From Paenibacillus macerans (lineage in GTDB: Bacteria; Bacillota; Bacilli; Paenibacillales; Paenibacillaceae), in assembly GCF_900454495.1 (NCBI RefSeq), contig NZ_UGSI01000001.1, positions 744,001-808,000 of the forward strand: a stretch of DNA of 64,000 bases, read 5' to 3'. Position numbers and translations under genes: made by a program. Shown here in pieces: positions 7,381 through 15,094 of this stretch; position 1 is the first letter of the stretch; every line of letters starts with the position of its first letter. The notes below the pieces were generated by a model. It was given only the letters and a program-made list of their open reading frames with translations. It ran no database searches and had not been told where the DNA came from.

Positions 7381-8331
7381 ATGGCATTGAAACAGACATT
7401 GACGGTCATCGACGCGCTGGACAGCGCTCATGTAAACGGTGAAGCGGTAAAGCGGTTGTTCGCCTCATTTCCCGGCGTTTCCGTTACGGTTCAAACGGTA
7501 ACAGGGGAAAAAGGGAGCACGGATTTCATTAAAGTGATGATCCCGGGCGCTAACGGCAAAAGCAGCGGCGGCAGCGCGCCGACGTTGGGCATTGTAGGGC
7601 GGCTTGGGGGAATTGGCGCAAGACCAAGCCGGATCGGGATTGTTTCCGACGCGGACGGCGCGGTGGCGGCTATCGCTTCGGCTTTGAAGCTGGCGGACAT
7701 GCAATTGAAGGGCGATACCCTGCCCGGAGATGTGATCGTGACGACGCACATTTGTCCCGATGCCCCAACCTTGCCGCATGAACCGGTTGATTTCATGGAT
7801 TCGCCGATCGACATTCTCACCATGAACCGCCATGAAATCGTGCCGGAGATGGACGCGATTTTATCGATCGACACCACGAAAGGGAACCGCGTGATCAATC
7901 ATAAAGGAATCGCCATCTCCCCGACGGTGAAGGAAGGGTATATTCTCCGCATCAGCGAGGATTTACTGCGCATCATGGAAATGACGACAGGGCAGCTGCC
8001 GGTCACTTTTCCGGTGACGATGCAGGACATTACGCCTTACGGGAACGATTTGTATCATATCAACTCGATTCTGCAGCCTGCCGTGGCGACGGATGCCCCG
8101 GTGGTCGGCGTTGCGATTACGGCGCAATCGGCTGTTCCCGGCTGCGGGACGGGGGCCAGCCATGAAGTAGATATCGCCCAAGCGGTACGCTTTGCGGTGG
8201 AAACGGCCAAGGAAGTGGGCGGCGGGACCTGCCGTTTCTATAGTGCCGAAGAGTTTGCCCACATCACCAAACTCTACGGTTCGATGAAAGTGCTGCAAAC
8301 GATGGGGAAAGAGACGGCGGTCCGGCAATGA
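7381..8331 (+). CDS. DUF1177 domain-containing protein
   Basis: A 316-residue soluble protein that I recognise as the DUF1177 family, whose biochemical function is unknown. Conserved-looking blocks are GIVGRLGGIGARPSRIGIVSD, VIVTTHICPDAP, ILSIDTTKGNRVINHKGIAISPTVKEGYIL and SAVPGCGTGASHEVDIAQAVRFA. The Asp, His and Cys residues in these blocks could bind metal or act in catalysis, but that is inference. No signal peptide or membrane segment is seen, so it is cytoplasmic. The start has GGGAGGT nine bases upstream. It overlaps the AroM-family gene by four bases (ATGA), implying coupled translation, and the neighbours place it in peptide or amino-acid breakdown. Confidence 0.85.
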   Translation: MALKQTLTVIDALDSAHVNGEAVKRLFASFPGVSVTVQTVTGEKGSTDFIKVMIPGANGKSSGGSAPTLGIVGRLGGIGARPSRIGIVSDADGAVAAIASALKLADMQLKGDTLPGDVIVTTHICPDAPTLPHEPVDFMDSPIDILTMNRHEIVPEMDAILSIDTTKGNRVINHKGIAISPTVKEGYILRISEDLLRIMEMTTGQLPVTFPVTMQDITPYGNDLYHINSILQPAVATDAPVVGVAITAQSAVPGCGTGASHEVDIAQAVRFAVETAKEVGGGTCRFYSAEEFAHITKLYGSMKVLQTMGKETAVRQ

Positions 8332-9026
8332 TCCGGACGGGCCTGGAACTCGTTCCTAAATTAGGCATGATTACGATCGGCCAGGCCCCGCGCACTGATG
8401 TGGCCCCGTTCTTGCTGAAGCAGCTTGAAGGACGGGCCGAACTGGTGCAGGCGGGGGTGCTTGACGGCTGGGGGCTTGAGGCAATCGAAGCCGAGTTGTC
8501 TCCAACAGGCAGCAGTTACATGTTGACCTCGCGGCTGGCCGACGGCCAGGCGGTAGTCGTGGCCCGCGACAAAATCTTGCCCCTGCTGCAGCGCAAAATC
8601 GCCGAATTGGAAGCGCAGGGGATCCGCCATATCCTGCTTTTGTGCACGGGCGTGTTTCCGGGGCTGCAGGCAGCATCGGCCCATTTGATCGAGCCGGACC
8701 GCGTTCTGACTCCTGCCGTGGCGGCGCTGGCGGGGAACCGCCGGCTTGGTGTGATCTGTCCGCTTCCCGGGCAAGCCGCTGCCCTTCAGGCGAAATTCGC
8801 GGAATACGGCATCAAACCCGTTTTCGCCGCGGCATCGCCTTATACCGGAAACTGGCAGGATTTTGCCGCTGCGGCCAAAGAACTGAAGGGGCGGGCGGAT
8901 GTTTTGCTGCTGGATTGCATGGGTTATACCGAAGGGCACAGAAACTGGGTCACCGCGCTGTCCGGGCTGCCGACGATTTTGTCCAGCTCGCTGATGAGCA
9001 AACTGGTATCCGAAGTGATCGCCTGA
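8328..9026 (+). CDS. AroM family protein
   Basis: A 232-residue protein of the AroM family, whose role is undefined; E. coli aroM lies beside aroL without being needed for aromatic synthesis. Motifs are MITIGQAPRTDVAP at the N-terminus, VQAGVLDGW, HILLLCTGVFPGL and VLLLDCMGYTEGHRNWV. The two Cys-containing strand ends (LLCTG and LDCMG) recall the paired catalytic cysteines of Asp/Glu and hydantoin racemases, a fold to which AroM is thought related; that comparison is inference. Translation is coupled to the DUF1177 gene by ATGA. The pairing of DUF1177 and AroM is the core of the cluster. Confidence 0.85.
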   Translation: MIRTGLELVPKLGMITIGQAPRTDVAPFLLKQLEGRAELVQAGVLDGWGLEAIEAELSPTGSSYMLTSRLADGQAVVVARDKILPLLQRKIAELEAQGIRHILLLCTGVFPGLQAASAHLIEPDRVLTPAVAALAGNRRLGVICPLPGQAAALQAKFAEYGIKPVFAAASPYTGNWQDFAAAAKELKGRADVLLLDCMGYTEGHRNWVTALSGLPTILSSSLMSKLVSEVIA

Positions 9027-9079
9027 ACGAAGTAAGGCGGCTTTGCCTACGCAAAGCGCGCCAATGAAAGGTGACGACC

Positions 9080-10024
9080 ATGAACGAGAGAATTGTGAAG
9101 TCCAGCAAAAAGCTGCTGGCTGAATGCCTGGCGCTTAAGGCCGGGGAAAACTTTTTGGTGGTGGCGGACGGACCCAAACAAACGTTGGGCGAGCTGCTGC
9201 AAAAAGCCGGCCGTGAACTCGGCGCGGAATCCGTGCTGATGGTCATGGAAGAGCGCTCCCGGTCAGGGGAAGAGCCCCCGGCGGCGGTGGCCGCGGCCAT
9301 GGAGGCCGCCCAGGCCGTCGTATGCGTCACGGAGCACTCGCTGACGCATACGAACGCGCGGAAACGAGCGGCGGCTGCGGGGGCCAGGGTAGCCACGATG
9401 CCGGGGATTACGGAAGATATGTTTCTAAACGGAGCGGTGACGGCCGATTATTTGCAGGTCAAGGAACTGACCGAGCAATTAACCGCCAGACTGACCCAGG
9501 CGCGTCATGTGCGGGTTGAGAAAGCGGGCCGGGCGTTGGAATTTTCGATTGAGAACCGGGACGGGGTGCCGAGCACGGGCATGTTTGTGGAACCGGGGCA
9601 GTCGGGCAATCTCCCTTCCGGCGAGGCTTATATCGCTCCGGTAGAGGGGAGCGCGTCGGGGCAGCTGCTGGCGGACGGTTCCGTGGCCGGTTACGGCGTT
9701 CTTGCCGCCCCGCTTTTGTTGACGGTGGAGCAGGGAAGACTTGTCCAAGCGGAAGGCGACGGAGCCAAGGAACTGCTGGAAATGCTGGGCGATGGCGACG
9801 GACGCTGGCTTGGCGAGTTTGGCATCGGCACCAACGACAAAGCGCGCATTACCGGCGTTGTGCTGGAGGACGAAAAAGTATTCGGCACGATTCACGTCGC
9901 TTTTGGCAGCAACAACACGTTTGGCGGCCAAATCGCGGCCGGGGTGCATATCGATATCGTTGTGAAGGAGCCGGACGTGTATTTGGACGGCCAGTTGATC
10001 ATGTCGCAAGGAAAACTTGTCTAA
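9080..10024 (+). CDS. M29-type (thermophilic metalloprotease-like) aminopeptidase
   Basis: A 314-residue protein resembling the C-terminal catalytic part of M29 aminopeptidases and the related NicX-type proteins. Putative metal ligands lie in NLPSGEAYIAP (Glu), WLGEFGIGTN (Glu), GTIHVAFGSNNTFGG (His) and HIDIVV (His and Asp). It is shorter than the classical ~400-residue aminopeptidase T enzymes because the N-terminal domain is reduced. Predicted role: removal of an N-terminal residue from short peptides, or hydrolysis of a related amide, in the cytoplasm. ATG 9080 is preferred over GTG 9071 because AAAGGTGA lies at proper distance before it. The gap to the AroM gene is about 50 bases. Confidence 0.8.
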   Translation: MNERIVKSSKKLLAECLALKAGENFLVVADGPKQTLGELLQKAGRELGAESVLMVMEERSRSGEEPPAAVAAAMEAAQAVVCVTEHSLTHTNARKRAAAAGARVATMPGITEDMFLNGAVTADYLQVKELTEQLTARLTQARHVRVEKAGRALEFSIENRDGVPSTGMFVEPGQSGNLPSGEAYIAPVEGSASGQLLADGSVAGYGVLAAPLLLTVEQGRLVQAEGDGAKELLEMLGDGDGRWLGEFGIGTNDKARITGVVLEDEKVFGTIHVAFGSNNTFGGQIAAGVHIDIVVKEPDVYLDGQLIMSQGKLV

Positions 10025-10061
10025 ATGAAGTCAAGTTGTGCGAAGGGGAGGCCAGGTTCAA

Positions 10062-10724
10062 ATGCTGGGAATAATTCGAGTCATCACTTTGCAAGACCGC
10101 CGGGACGCGGAATTGCATGGGGAACTGATCCGTCAAAAATTCGGACTTGACGTCAGGAGCGCCTGCATTCCGGACCAGCCAAGCGGGGTTTATGACGAGC
10201 GGACCGAGCGGCTGGCCGTGCCTAAGATTGTCGCCTTGGCCAAGCGGCTGGCGGATGAAGGATGCACGGCCATCGGCATCAGCTGCGCGGCCGATCCGGC
10301 CCTGGAAGAATGCCGGCAAGCGCTTTCGGTTCCGGTGCTGGGGGCGGGCTCTTGTGCGGCCCACCTAAGCCTTACCCAAAGCACCCGCGTCGGCGTGTTG
10401 ACCATTTTGCAGGAGACTCCGCCGCTCATCCGTTCCATTCTCGGAGAGGCTTACGTTGGAATGGACCGCCCCGAGGGGGTCACGACCACCCTGGATTTGC
10501 GGACAGACCGGGGGCGGGAAGCGGCTTTCGAAGCGGCGCAAAGATTGGCGCGGCGGGGAGCGGCCGGCATTGTGCTGGCTTGCACCGGATTTGCGACGAT
10601 CGGCTTTGCCGCGGAACTGAAGGCGCAGCTTGGGCTGACTGCGTTTGATCCGATTGATTCGCTGGGGGCCGCGGCCGTTATGGCCGAGCGGCACAACAAC
10701 GGTTCTAGTAGTTTTCAACACTAG
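10062..10724 (+). CDS. Asp/Glu/hydantoin racemase family protein
   Basis: A 220-residue member of the cofactor-independent Asp/Glu racemase superfamily. The two expected catalytic cysteines are present: GISCAADPALEE in the N-terminal half and VLACTGFATIG in the C-terminal half. Related enzymes racemise aspartate, glutamate or 5-substituted hydantoins; the exact substrate is not readable here. ATG 10062 is chosen because GGGGAGG precedes it by ten bases, while the upstream GTG at 10038 has no such site. It closes the DUF1177–AroM–M29 cluster and suggests that the pathway meets D-amino acids or hydantoin-like compounds. Confidence 0.82.
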   Translation: MLGIIRVITLQDRRDAELHGELIRQKFGLDVRSACIPDQPSGVYDERTERLAVPKIVALAKRLADEGCTAIGISCAADPALEECRQALSVPVLGAGSCAAHLSLTQSTRVGVLTILQETPPLIRSILGEAYVGMDRPEGVTTTLDLRTDRGREAAFEAAQRLARRGAAGIVLACTGFATIGFAAELKAQLGLTAFDPIDSLGAAAVMAERHNNGSSSFQH

Positions 10725-10780
10725 TGAACAGCGAAGGCTGATGGGTTGGCCGGAAGATCAACATCCCCTATCCGGGCGCT

Positions 10781-11042
10781 TTTGCACGATTATCCCATTT
10801 GATCAGGAAGCAGGGAAGAAGATCAATTCAGGTGAAGAAGATCAATTCAGGGGAAGAAGATCAACTCAGGAGAAGAAGATCAATTCAGGGGAAGAAGATA
10901 TGGTTGGGAGAAGCAGACAAGTTCGAGATCATTAGACAGATTTATGAGAAAGAACCTGCAACCCTTTCCCCTGAACGAAAGGAATAATCGTGCAAAGCAG
11001 TATGCAGGAGACACCGAGACACGAATGCTATAGAGCCGCTTT
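10781..11042. mobile_element. Non-autonomous (MITE-like) element related to the IS1595-like element at 20.3–21.7 kb
   Basis: TTTGCACGATTATCCC (10781–10796) faces GGAATAATCGTGCAAA (10981–10996) as imperfect terminal inverted repeats. The left end continues into CATTTGATCAGG, which matches the reverse complement of the IS right end (CCTGATCAAACGGG before 21699). The right end continues with AGGAGACACCGAGACACGAA and CGCTTTAG, matching the reverse complement of the IS left end (20339–20395). The element is therefore an internally deleted relative lying in the opposite orientation. It encodes nothing. The outermost boundaries are uncertain and no target duplication was found. Confidence 0.7.
10813..10901. 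repeat. 19-base tandem repeat, about 4.6 copies
   Basis: Units read GGGGAAGAAGATCAATTCA with small changes, starting near 10813, 10831, 10850 and 10869, with a partial unit at 10888. The array fills the middle of the MITE-like element. Because 19 is not a multiple of three, a protein-coding role is unlikely. Confidence 0.9.
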
Positions 11043-11206
11043 AGCCGCTTACCTCAACCACCTCAGTCTGGCATCCTGGTTGTAAATTGCCACTGCTGTC
11101 GCCGGACATGCACGTTACGCACAGTAACATGAACATCCTCCATATGATCGATCCTATAACCCTGCGGGCCTTCTGAAAGTAAATAACGCGTCTTATAATT
11201 CATAAC

Positions 11207-11251
11207 AAGCGTTCGATTGTGCTGATGGTACAAGTTGGACGCTTATTTTTT
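11207..11251 (+). terminator. Intrinsic terminator upstream of pucR
   Basis: AAGCGT (11207–11212) pairs with ACGCTT (11239–11244), and the stem extends inward through about ten more pairs if G-U pairs are allowed, with a short loop near TGATG. ATTTTTT follows. It lies before the pucR start and separates it from the DUF1177 cluster and the mobile element. Confidence 0.65.
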
Positions 11252-11346
11252 CGACATTTTTTGCCATTTTGATTTTTTTAAAAGCCGTCTTCTGGTAAAC
11301 TAGCATGAAATATTATTTTCTGTGCCGGCACAAGGGGGGCGAAGAT

Positions 11347-12891
11347 GTGGAAAAAAATACAGGAACCACCGTCAAGGAAGTGCTTAATCTTCCGATCTTG
11401 CGGCAGGCCAAAGTGCTTAGCGGGTACAAAGGCTTGGATCGCGTCATCCAGTTCATCGATATTATGGAGGTGCCCGAACTTAAGGGATGGGTTAAGGAAG
11501 GCGTGCTTATTTTGACTACGGCGTACGCGATCCGCAACGAACCGCTGCAGTTGACCGAGCTTGTCCGGATTTTGCACGCTTCCGGCGGAGCGGCGCTGGC
11601 GATCAAGCCGACCCGTTTTTTGCAGGGGATTCCGCAGCAGACCTTGGATGTCAGCAACGAAATCGAGCTGCCGATCATTGAAATACCGGCGGAAATTCCG
11701 TATACGGACATCACCCGGCCGATCATGGAGCTGATTTTGGACCGTCAGGCCGCTTTGCTTCGCCGTTCCGAAGAAGTATACCGCACGCTCACCGCCATGG
11801 TGCTGGAGAACAGCGGGATTCAGGCCGTCAGCGACAGCGTGTCCGGCTTGCTGCGCGCTCCCGTCAAGGTGGTGGACACGGAAGGAAAAACGATTGTGTC
11901 TTCGCCGGCGGATCTGTACTGGGGAGAGGCGGATTCGCCTTTGCAATGGGGGATCACGGTGGACCGCCGCCAGGTGGCCAAGCTGCTTGTAGCGAAGGAC
12001 AGGCTGGATGAAATGGAAAAGGTCTGTATTGAACAAGCCCGGATTGTGCTGGCGCTGGAAATCATGCGCGGGAAAATCGTCGCGGATACGGAGCACCGGC
12101 TGCGCGGAAATTTCATCGATGAATTGCTTACCCCGCCCGTTCCTTCCCGGCATGAAGTGGAGCAGCGGGGCCGCAAGCTCGGCATGCATGTGGAACATCT
12201 GTGGGAAGTCGCCGTGATCGAAGGGGATCAGGCTCCCGCTGAGGAAGCGCTGCTGAAACGGCTTGGGGAGGAAGCCAGACTGCGGCGGGTCAGCCCGCAT
12301 GTCGAGTTTCGCTCGAACCGCGCCGTCCTGTTCCTGCCCAGTTTGGACGTGAAAAGAGCCGAGGATTTGCGCAACCTGCCGAAGCCATGGGCGGACACTT
12401 TGCACGAGTGGATTGGCGATAAGGCGTTGGGGGCAACGGGCAGCCTGGTTGGGGTTGGAGGCAAAAAATATTTGTGGGAGATTTACGATAGCTATACCGA
12501 AGCGCGCAAAGCGATGGCCGTCGCCCGCCGTATGCCCCGGGAAACGCCGATCATCCGCTACGAAGAGGTGGAGATCTATCATTTGCTGGGAGAGGCGATG
12601 CAAAAGACCGATTTCAGCCAGCTGTTTGAGCGGAAACTGGGCGCTTTGCGCCGCTATGACGAAGAGCATAACGGAGATTTAATGCGCACCTTCCTTTGCT
12701 ATTTGGAGACGCGCGGAAGCTTGATCGAAACCGCAAGCCGGCTGTACATTCACCGCAATTCCGTGAAATACCGGATGGAGAGGATCAAGGACATCACGGG
12801 ATTTGATCTAAGCGATGCGCGGGAACAGCTCGTCTGCCATTTGTGTTTAATCTATTTTTATTTGCATGATAACGCACCCGCCGACCTATAA
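11347..12891 (+). CDS. PucR family transcriptional regulator
   Basis: A 514-residue regulator with an N-terminal PucR sensory domain (TVKEVLNLPILRQAKVLSG, GLDRVIQFIDIMEVPEL, LQLTELVRILHASGGAALAIK), a central GAF/CdaR-like region, and a C-terminal PucR-type helix-turn-helix (GSLIETASRLYIHRNSVKYRMERI). Members activate purine, amino-acid or peptide catabolic genes in response to the substrate. GTG 11347 is preferred because AAGGGGGG lies seven bases upstream and the protein then starts right at the PucR domain; an ATG at 11305 lacks a site. It directly precedes the dpp–M20 genes on the same strand, so it is probably their regulator and perhaps that of the DUF1177 cluster. Confidence 0.88.
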   Translation: MEKNTGTTVKEVLNLPILRQAKVLSGYKGLDRVIQFIDIMEVPELKGWVKEGVLILTTAYAIRNEPLQLTELVRILHASGGAALAIKPTRFLQGIPQQTLDVSNEIELPIIEIPAEIPYTDITRPIMELILDRQAALLRRSEEVYRTLTAMVLENSGIQAVSDSVSGLLRAPVKVVDTEGKTIVSSPADLYWGEADSPLQWGITVDRRQVAKLLVAKDRLDEMEKVCIEQARIVLALEIMRGKIVADTEHRLRGNFIDELLTPPVPSRHEVEQRGRKLGMHVEHLWEVAVIEGDQAPAEEALLKRLGEEARLRRVSPHVEFRSNRAVLFLPSLDVKRAEDLRNLPKPWADTLHEWIGDKALGATGSLVGVGGKKYLWEIYDSYTEARKAMAVARRMPRETPIIRYEEVEIYHLLGEAMQKTDFSQLFERKLGALRRYDEEHNGDLMRTFLCYLETRGSLIETASRLYIHRNSVKYRMERIKDITGFDLSDAREQLVCHLCLIYFYLHDNAPADL

Positions 12892-13095
12892 CTTCCATTT
12901 GCAGTGTTATATATTCTAACTTTTAAAGACATATTCGTCCTAAGGATACAAACGGGGCGGGCATTTTTTAGTTGGAGGGGACGTAGTGAGCCGCTCGGAA
13001 ACTATGTAGAATGAGCACAATTCAGTAAAACCTTTTTCGCAGGACACCTAACCTGACATGGACTGAACTGAAGGTGAGAGAGAGGGGGTGAGAGG

Positions 13096-14106
13096 TTGTT
13101 CACTTATACGATCCGGAGACTCGGACAGATGATCCCGGCGCTGATCGGCATCGTGCTGATTACGTTTATCCTGTCCCGCGTGCTGCCGGGCGATCCGGCG
13201 GTGATGGTGGCCGGCGAACAGGCGCCTCCGGAGGTCATCGAGAAAATCAGGCACGACATGGGGTTGAACAAGCCTCTGTTTGCCCAATTTTTCGACTACC
13301 TGGGGCAATTGCTGCGCGGGGATTTGGGCTTTGCGTACCACACCGGGCATACGGTGGCAAGCGATTTTGCTTCGCGATTCCCGGCCACGGTGGAGCTTAC
13401 GCTGGCGAGTATCTTGATCGCCGTGATCGTGGCCATCCCGGTAGGCATCGTTGCCGCAACCCGCAAAGAATCGATCATCGACCACATATCGCGCGTATTT
13501 TCGCTGGTGGGCGCGTGCATGCCGATTTTTTGGCTCGGACTGATTTTGATTTACGTGTTCTACTCCAAGCTCGGCTGGGCGCCGGCGCCGATGGGGAGAA
13601 TCAGCGGCGATCTGAATCCGCCGACGGACATTACCGGTTTGTACGTTTTGGACAGTTTGCTGTCCGCGGACTTTGTTGCTTTAAAGAGCAGCATTGTCCA
13701 TCTGATTTTGCCGGCCATCTGCCTTAGCACCGGCACGATGGCGATCGTGGCCCGGATGACGCGCTCCAGCATGCTTGAGACCATCGGCCAGGATTTCGTC
13801 CGTACGGCGCGGGCCAAGGGCCTCGGCGAAGCGGTCGTGATCGGAAAGCACGCGCTAATCAACGCGCTGATTCCGACGCTTACGGTGCTTGGACTGCAGT
13901 TCGGTTATCTGCTGGGCGGCGCGGTCATTACGGAAACGATCTTTTCCTGGCCGGGGGTGGGCGGTTATATCACCGATTCCATTCTAGCGGCGGATTACGC
14001 GCCGATTCAAGCTTTTACGCTGGTCAGCGCCGTGTTGTACTGCTTGATTAATTTGCTGGTGGACTTGCTGTATGGCCTCCTGGATCCGCGTATTCGCTAC
14101 GAATAG
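13096..14106 (+). CDS. dppB: Dipeptide/oligopeptide ABC transporter permease (DppB type)
   Basis: First membrane subunit of a peptide-type ABC importer; 336 residues, about six transmembrane helices. The N-terminal TYTIRRLGQMIPALIGIVLI and the RVLPGDP motif are typical of DppB/OppB. The cytoplasmic coupling loop with the EAA-type motif is ARMTRSSMLETIGQDFVRTARAKGLGE. The TTG start at 13096 sits behind GGGGGTGAGAGG. It heads the transporter operon dppB–dppC–dppA–M20–dppD–dppF. About 200 bases separate it from pucR, and no clear promoter was recognised there. Confidence 0.92.
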   Translation: MFTYTIRRLGQMIPALIGIVLITFILSRVLPGDPAVMVAGEQAPPEVIEKIRHDMGLNKPLFAQFFDYLGQLLRGDLGFAYHTGHTVASDFASRFPATVELTLASILIAVIVAIPVGIVAATRKESIIDHISRVFSLVGACMPIFWLGLILIYVFYSKLGWAPAPMGRISGDLNPPTDITGLYVLDSLLSADFVALKSSIVHLILPAICLSTGTMAIVARMTRSSMLETIGQDFVRTARAKGLGEAVVIGKHALINALIPTLTVLGLQFGYLLGGAVITETIFSWPGVGGYITDSILAADYAPIQAFTLVSAVLYCLINLLVDLLYGLLDPRIRYE

Positions 14107-14146
14107 GCCAACGAAGCTCACTAGATTAGAGAAAGGGGGAAATGCC

Positions 14147-15043
14147 ATGTCTGCCGGGTCGACGATGACGGCGGAATCTCCGGTTCAGCCGGCCAAAGCA
14201 CGCAAAGCTACGTTCCTGCGGCTGCTGCTGCGCAACCGGCTGGCGACCATCGGTTTGACGTTTATCCTCTTGTGGACGATCGCCGCGATCATTGCGCCGT
14301 GGGTCGCTCCGTACGATCCTTACGTACCGGATACCGCCGCCAAATTGCAGCCGCCGAACGCCGCCCACTGGCTGGGTACGGACAACTTCGGGAGAGATAT
14401 TTTCAGCCGCGTTCTTTACGGGGCGCGAATCAGCATTTGGACGGGCTTGATCGCGGTGGGAATCTCCTTTGCGATCGGTGTTCCTTTGGGCGGCATCGCC
14501 GCTTATTACAGGGGGAAAACCGAAACGATCATTATGCGCGTGATGGACGTGCTGCTTTCTTTTCCATCGCTCGTTCTGTCCATGGCGATCGCGGCTTCCA
14601 TGGGGGCCGGTTTATCCAGCGCCATGATCGCGGTCGGAATCGTCGGGATTCCCGAATTCGCCAGGCTGATGTACGGACAAACCGTTTCCCTGCGTGAAAA
14701 AGAGTTCGTGGAAGCCAGCCGGTCGATCGGGGTCAAGGATCGCGTCATTTTGTTCAAGCATATTCTCCCGAACGCCCTTGCTCCGCTTTTGGTTCAGGCG
14801 ACGTTGGGCATGGGGTTTGCGATCTTGACCGCGGCCAGCTTAAGCTTCCTCGGCCTCGGGGTGAAACCGCCGATCGCCGAATGGGGGGCCATGATTTCGG
14901 AGGGCCGGGAATATATCATTTCGGGCGAATGGTGGCTTGTCACTTTCCCCGGTTTGGCCATCGCCACGGCGATTCTCGGTTTCAACCTGCTGGGCGACGG
15001 ATTCCGCGATATTTTGGACCCGCGCTTGCGGTCCGGTAAATAG
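14147..15043 (+). CDS. dppC: Dipeptide/oligopeptide ABC transporter permease (DppC type)
   Basis: Second permease subunit, 298 residues. Family signatures are the N-terminal helix after LLLRNRLATIGLTFILLWTI, PNAAHWLGTDNFGRDIFSRVLYGAR, and the EAA loop YGQTVSLREKEFVEASRSIGVKDRVILFKHILPNA. ATG 14147 is chosen because GAAAGGGGGAAA lies just before it and the alternative upstream opening from 14072 would overlap dppB. The gap to dppB is 40 bases. Confidence 0.93.
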   Translation: MSAGSTMTAESPVQPAKARKATFLRLLLRNRLATIGLTFILLWTIAAIIAPWVAPYDPYVPDTAAKLQPPNAAHWLGTDNFGRDIFSRVLYGARISIWTGLIAVGISFAIGVPLGGIAAYYRGKTETIIMRVMDVLLSFPSLVLSMAIAASMGAGLSSAMIAVGIVGIPEFARLMYGQTVSLREKEFVEASRSIGVKDRVILFKHILPNALAPLLVQATLGMGFAILTAASLSFLGLGVKPPIAEWGAMISEGREYIISGEWWLVTFPGLAIATAILGFNLLGDGFRDILDPRLRSGK

Positions 15044-15094
15044 GGGTTTATTTTCTTGACCATATAAAAATAAAACAAAAGGGGAGATCGAGTG

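Larger units (their letters stand above)
10725..11346. other. Intergenic region carrying a MITE-like element and a terminator
   Basis: No gene is supported. From left to right it holds the non-autonomous element at 10781–11042 with its internal 19-base tandem repeats, a spacer, and a hairpin with a T-tract at 11207–11251 just before the pucR gene. No clear promoter hexamers for pucR were recognised. Confidence 0.6.

Noticed and set aside
10813..10901. The 19-base tandem array as a possible CRISPR
   Set aside because: Units are directly adjacent with no unique spacers, and no cas genes are in the window.
10645..10935. Reading frames across the MITE-like element, containing repeated KKINSGEED-like peptides
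   Set aside because: They arise from the 19-base tandem repeat, start inside the racemase gene, and lack a ribosome binding site.
11250..11256. TTCGACA (a reverse Spo0A-box core) upstream of pucR
   Set aside because: It is a single match that overlaps the terminator T-tract; one such match per about 8 kb is expected by chance.
11278..12669. A 463-codon minus-strand frame opposite pucR
   Set aside because: The plus-strand product has clear PucR and helix-turn-helix domains; the antisense product is Arg/Gln/His-rich without any motif.
13007..13012. TAGAAT upstream of dppB as a -10 element
   Set aside because: The hexamer 17 bases upstream (TAGTGA) is a poor -35, so the evidence is too thin for a promoter call.
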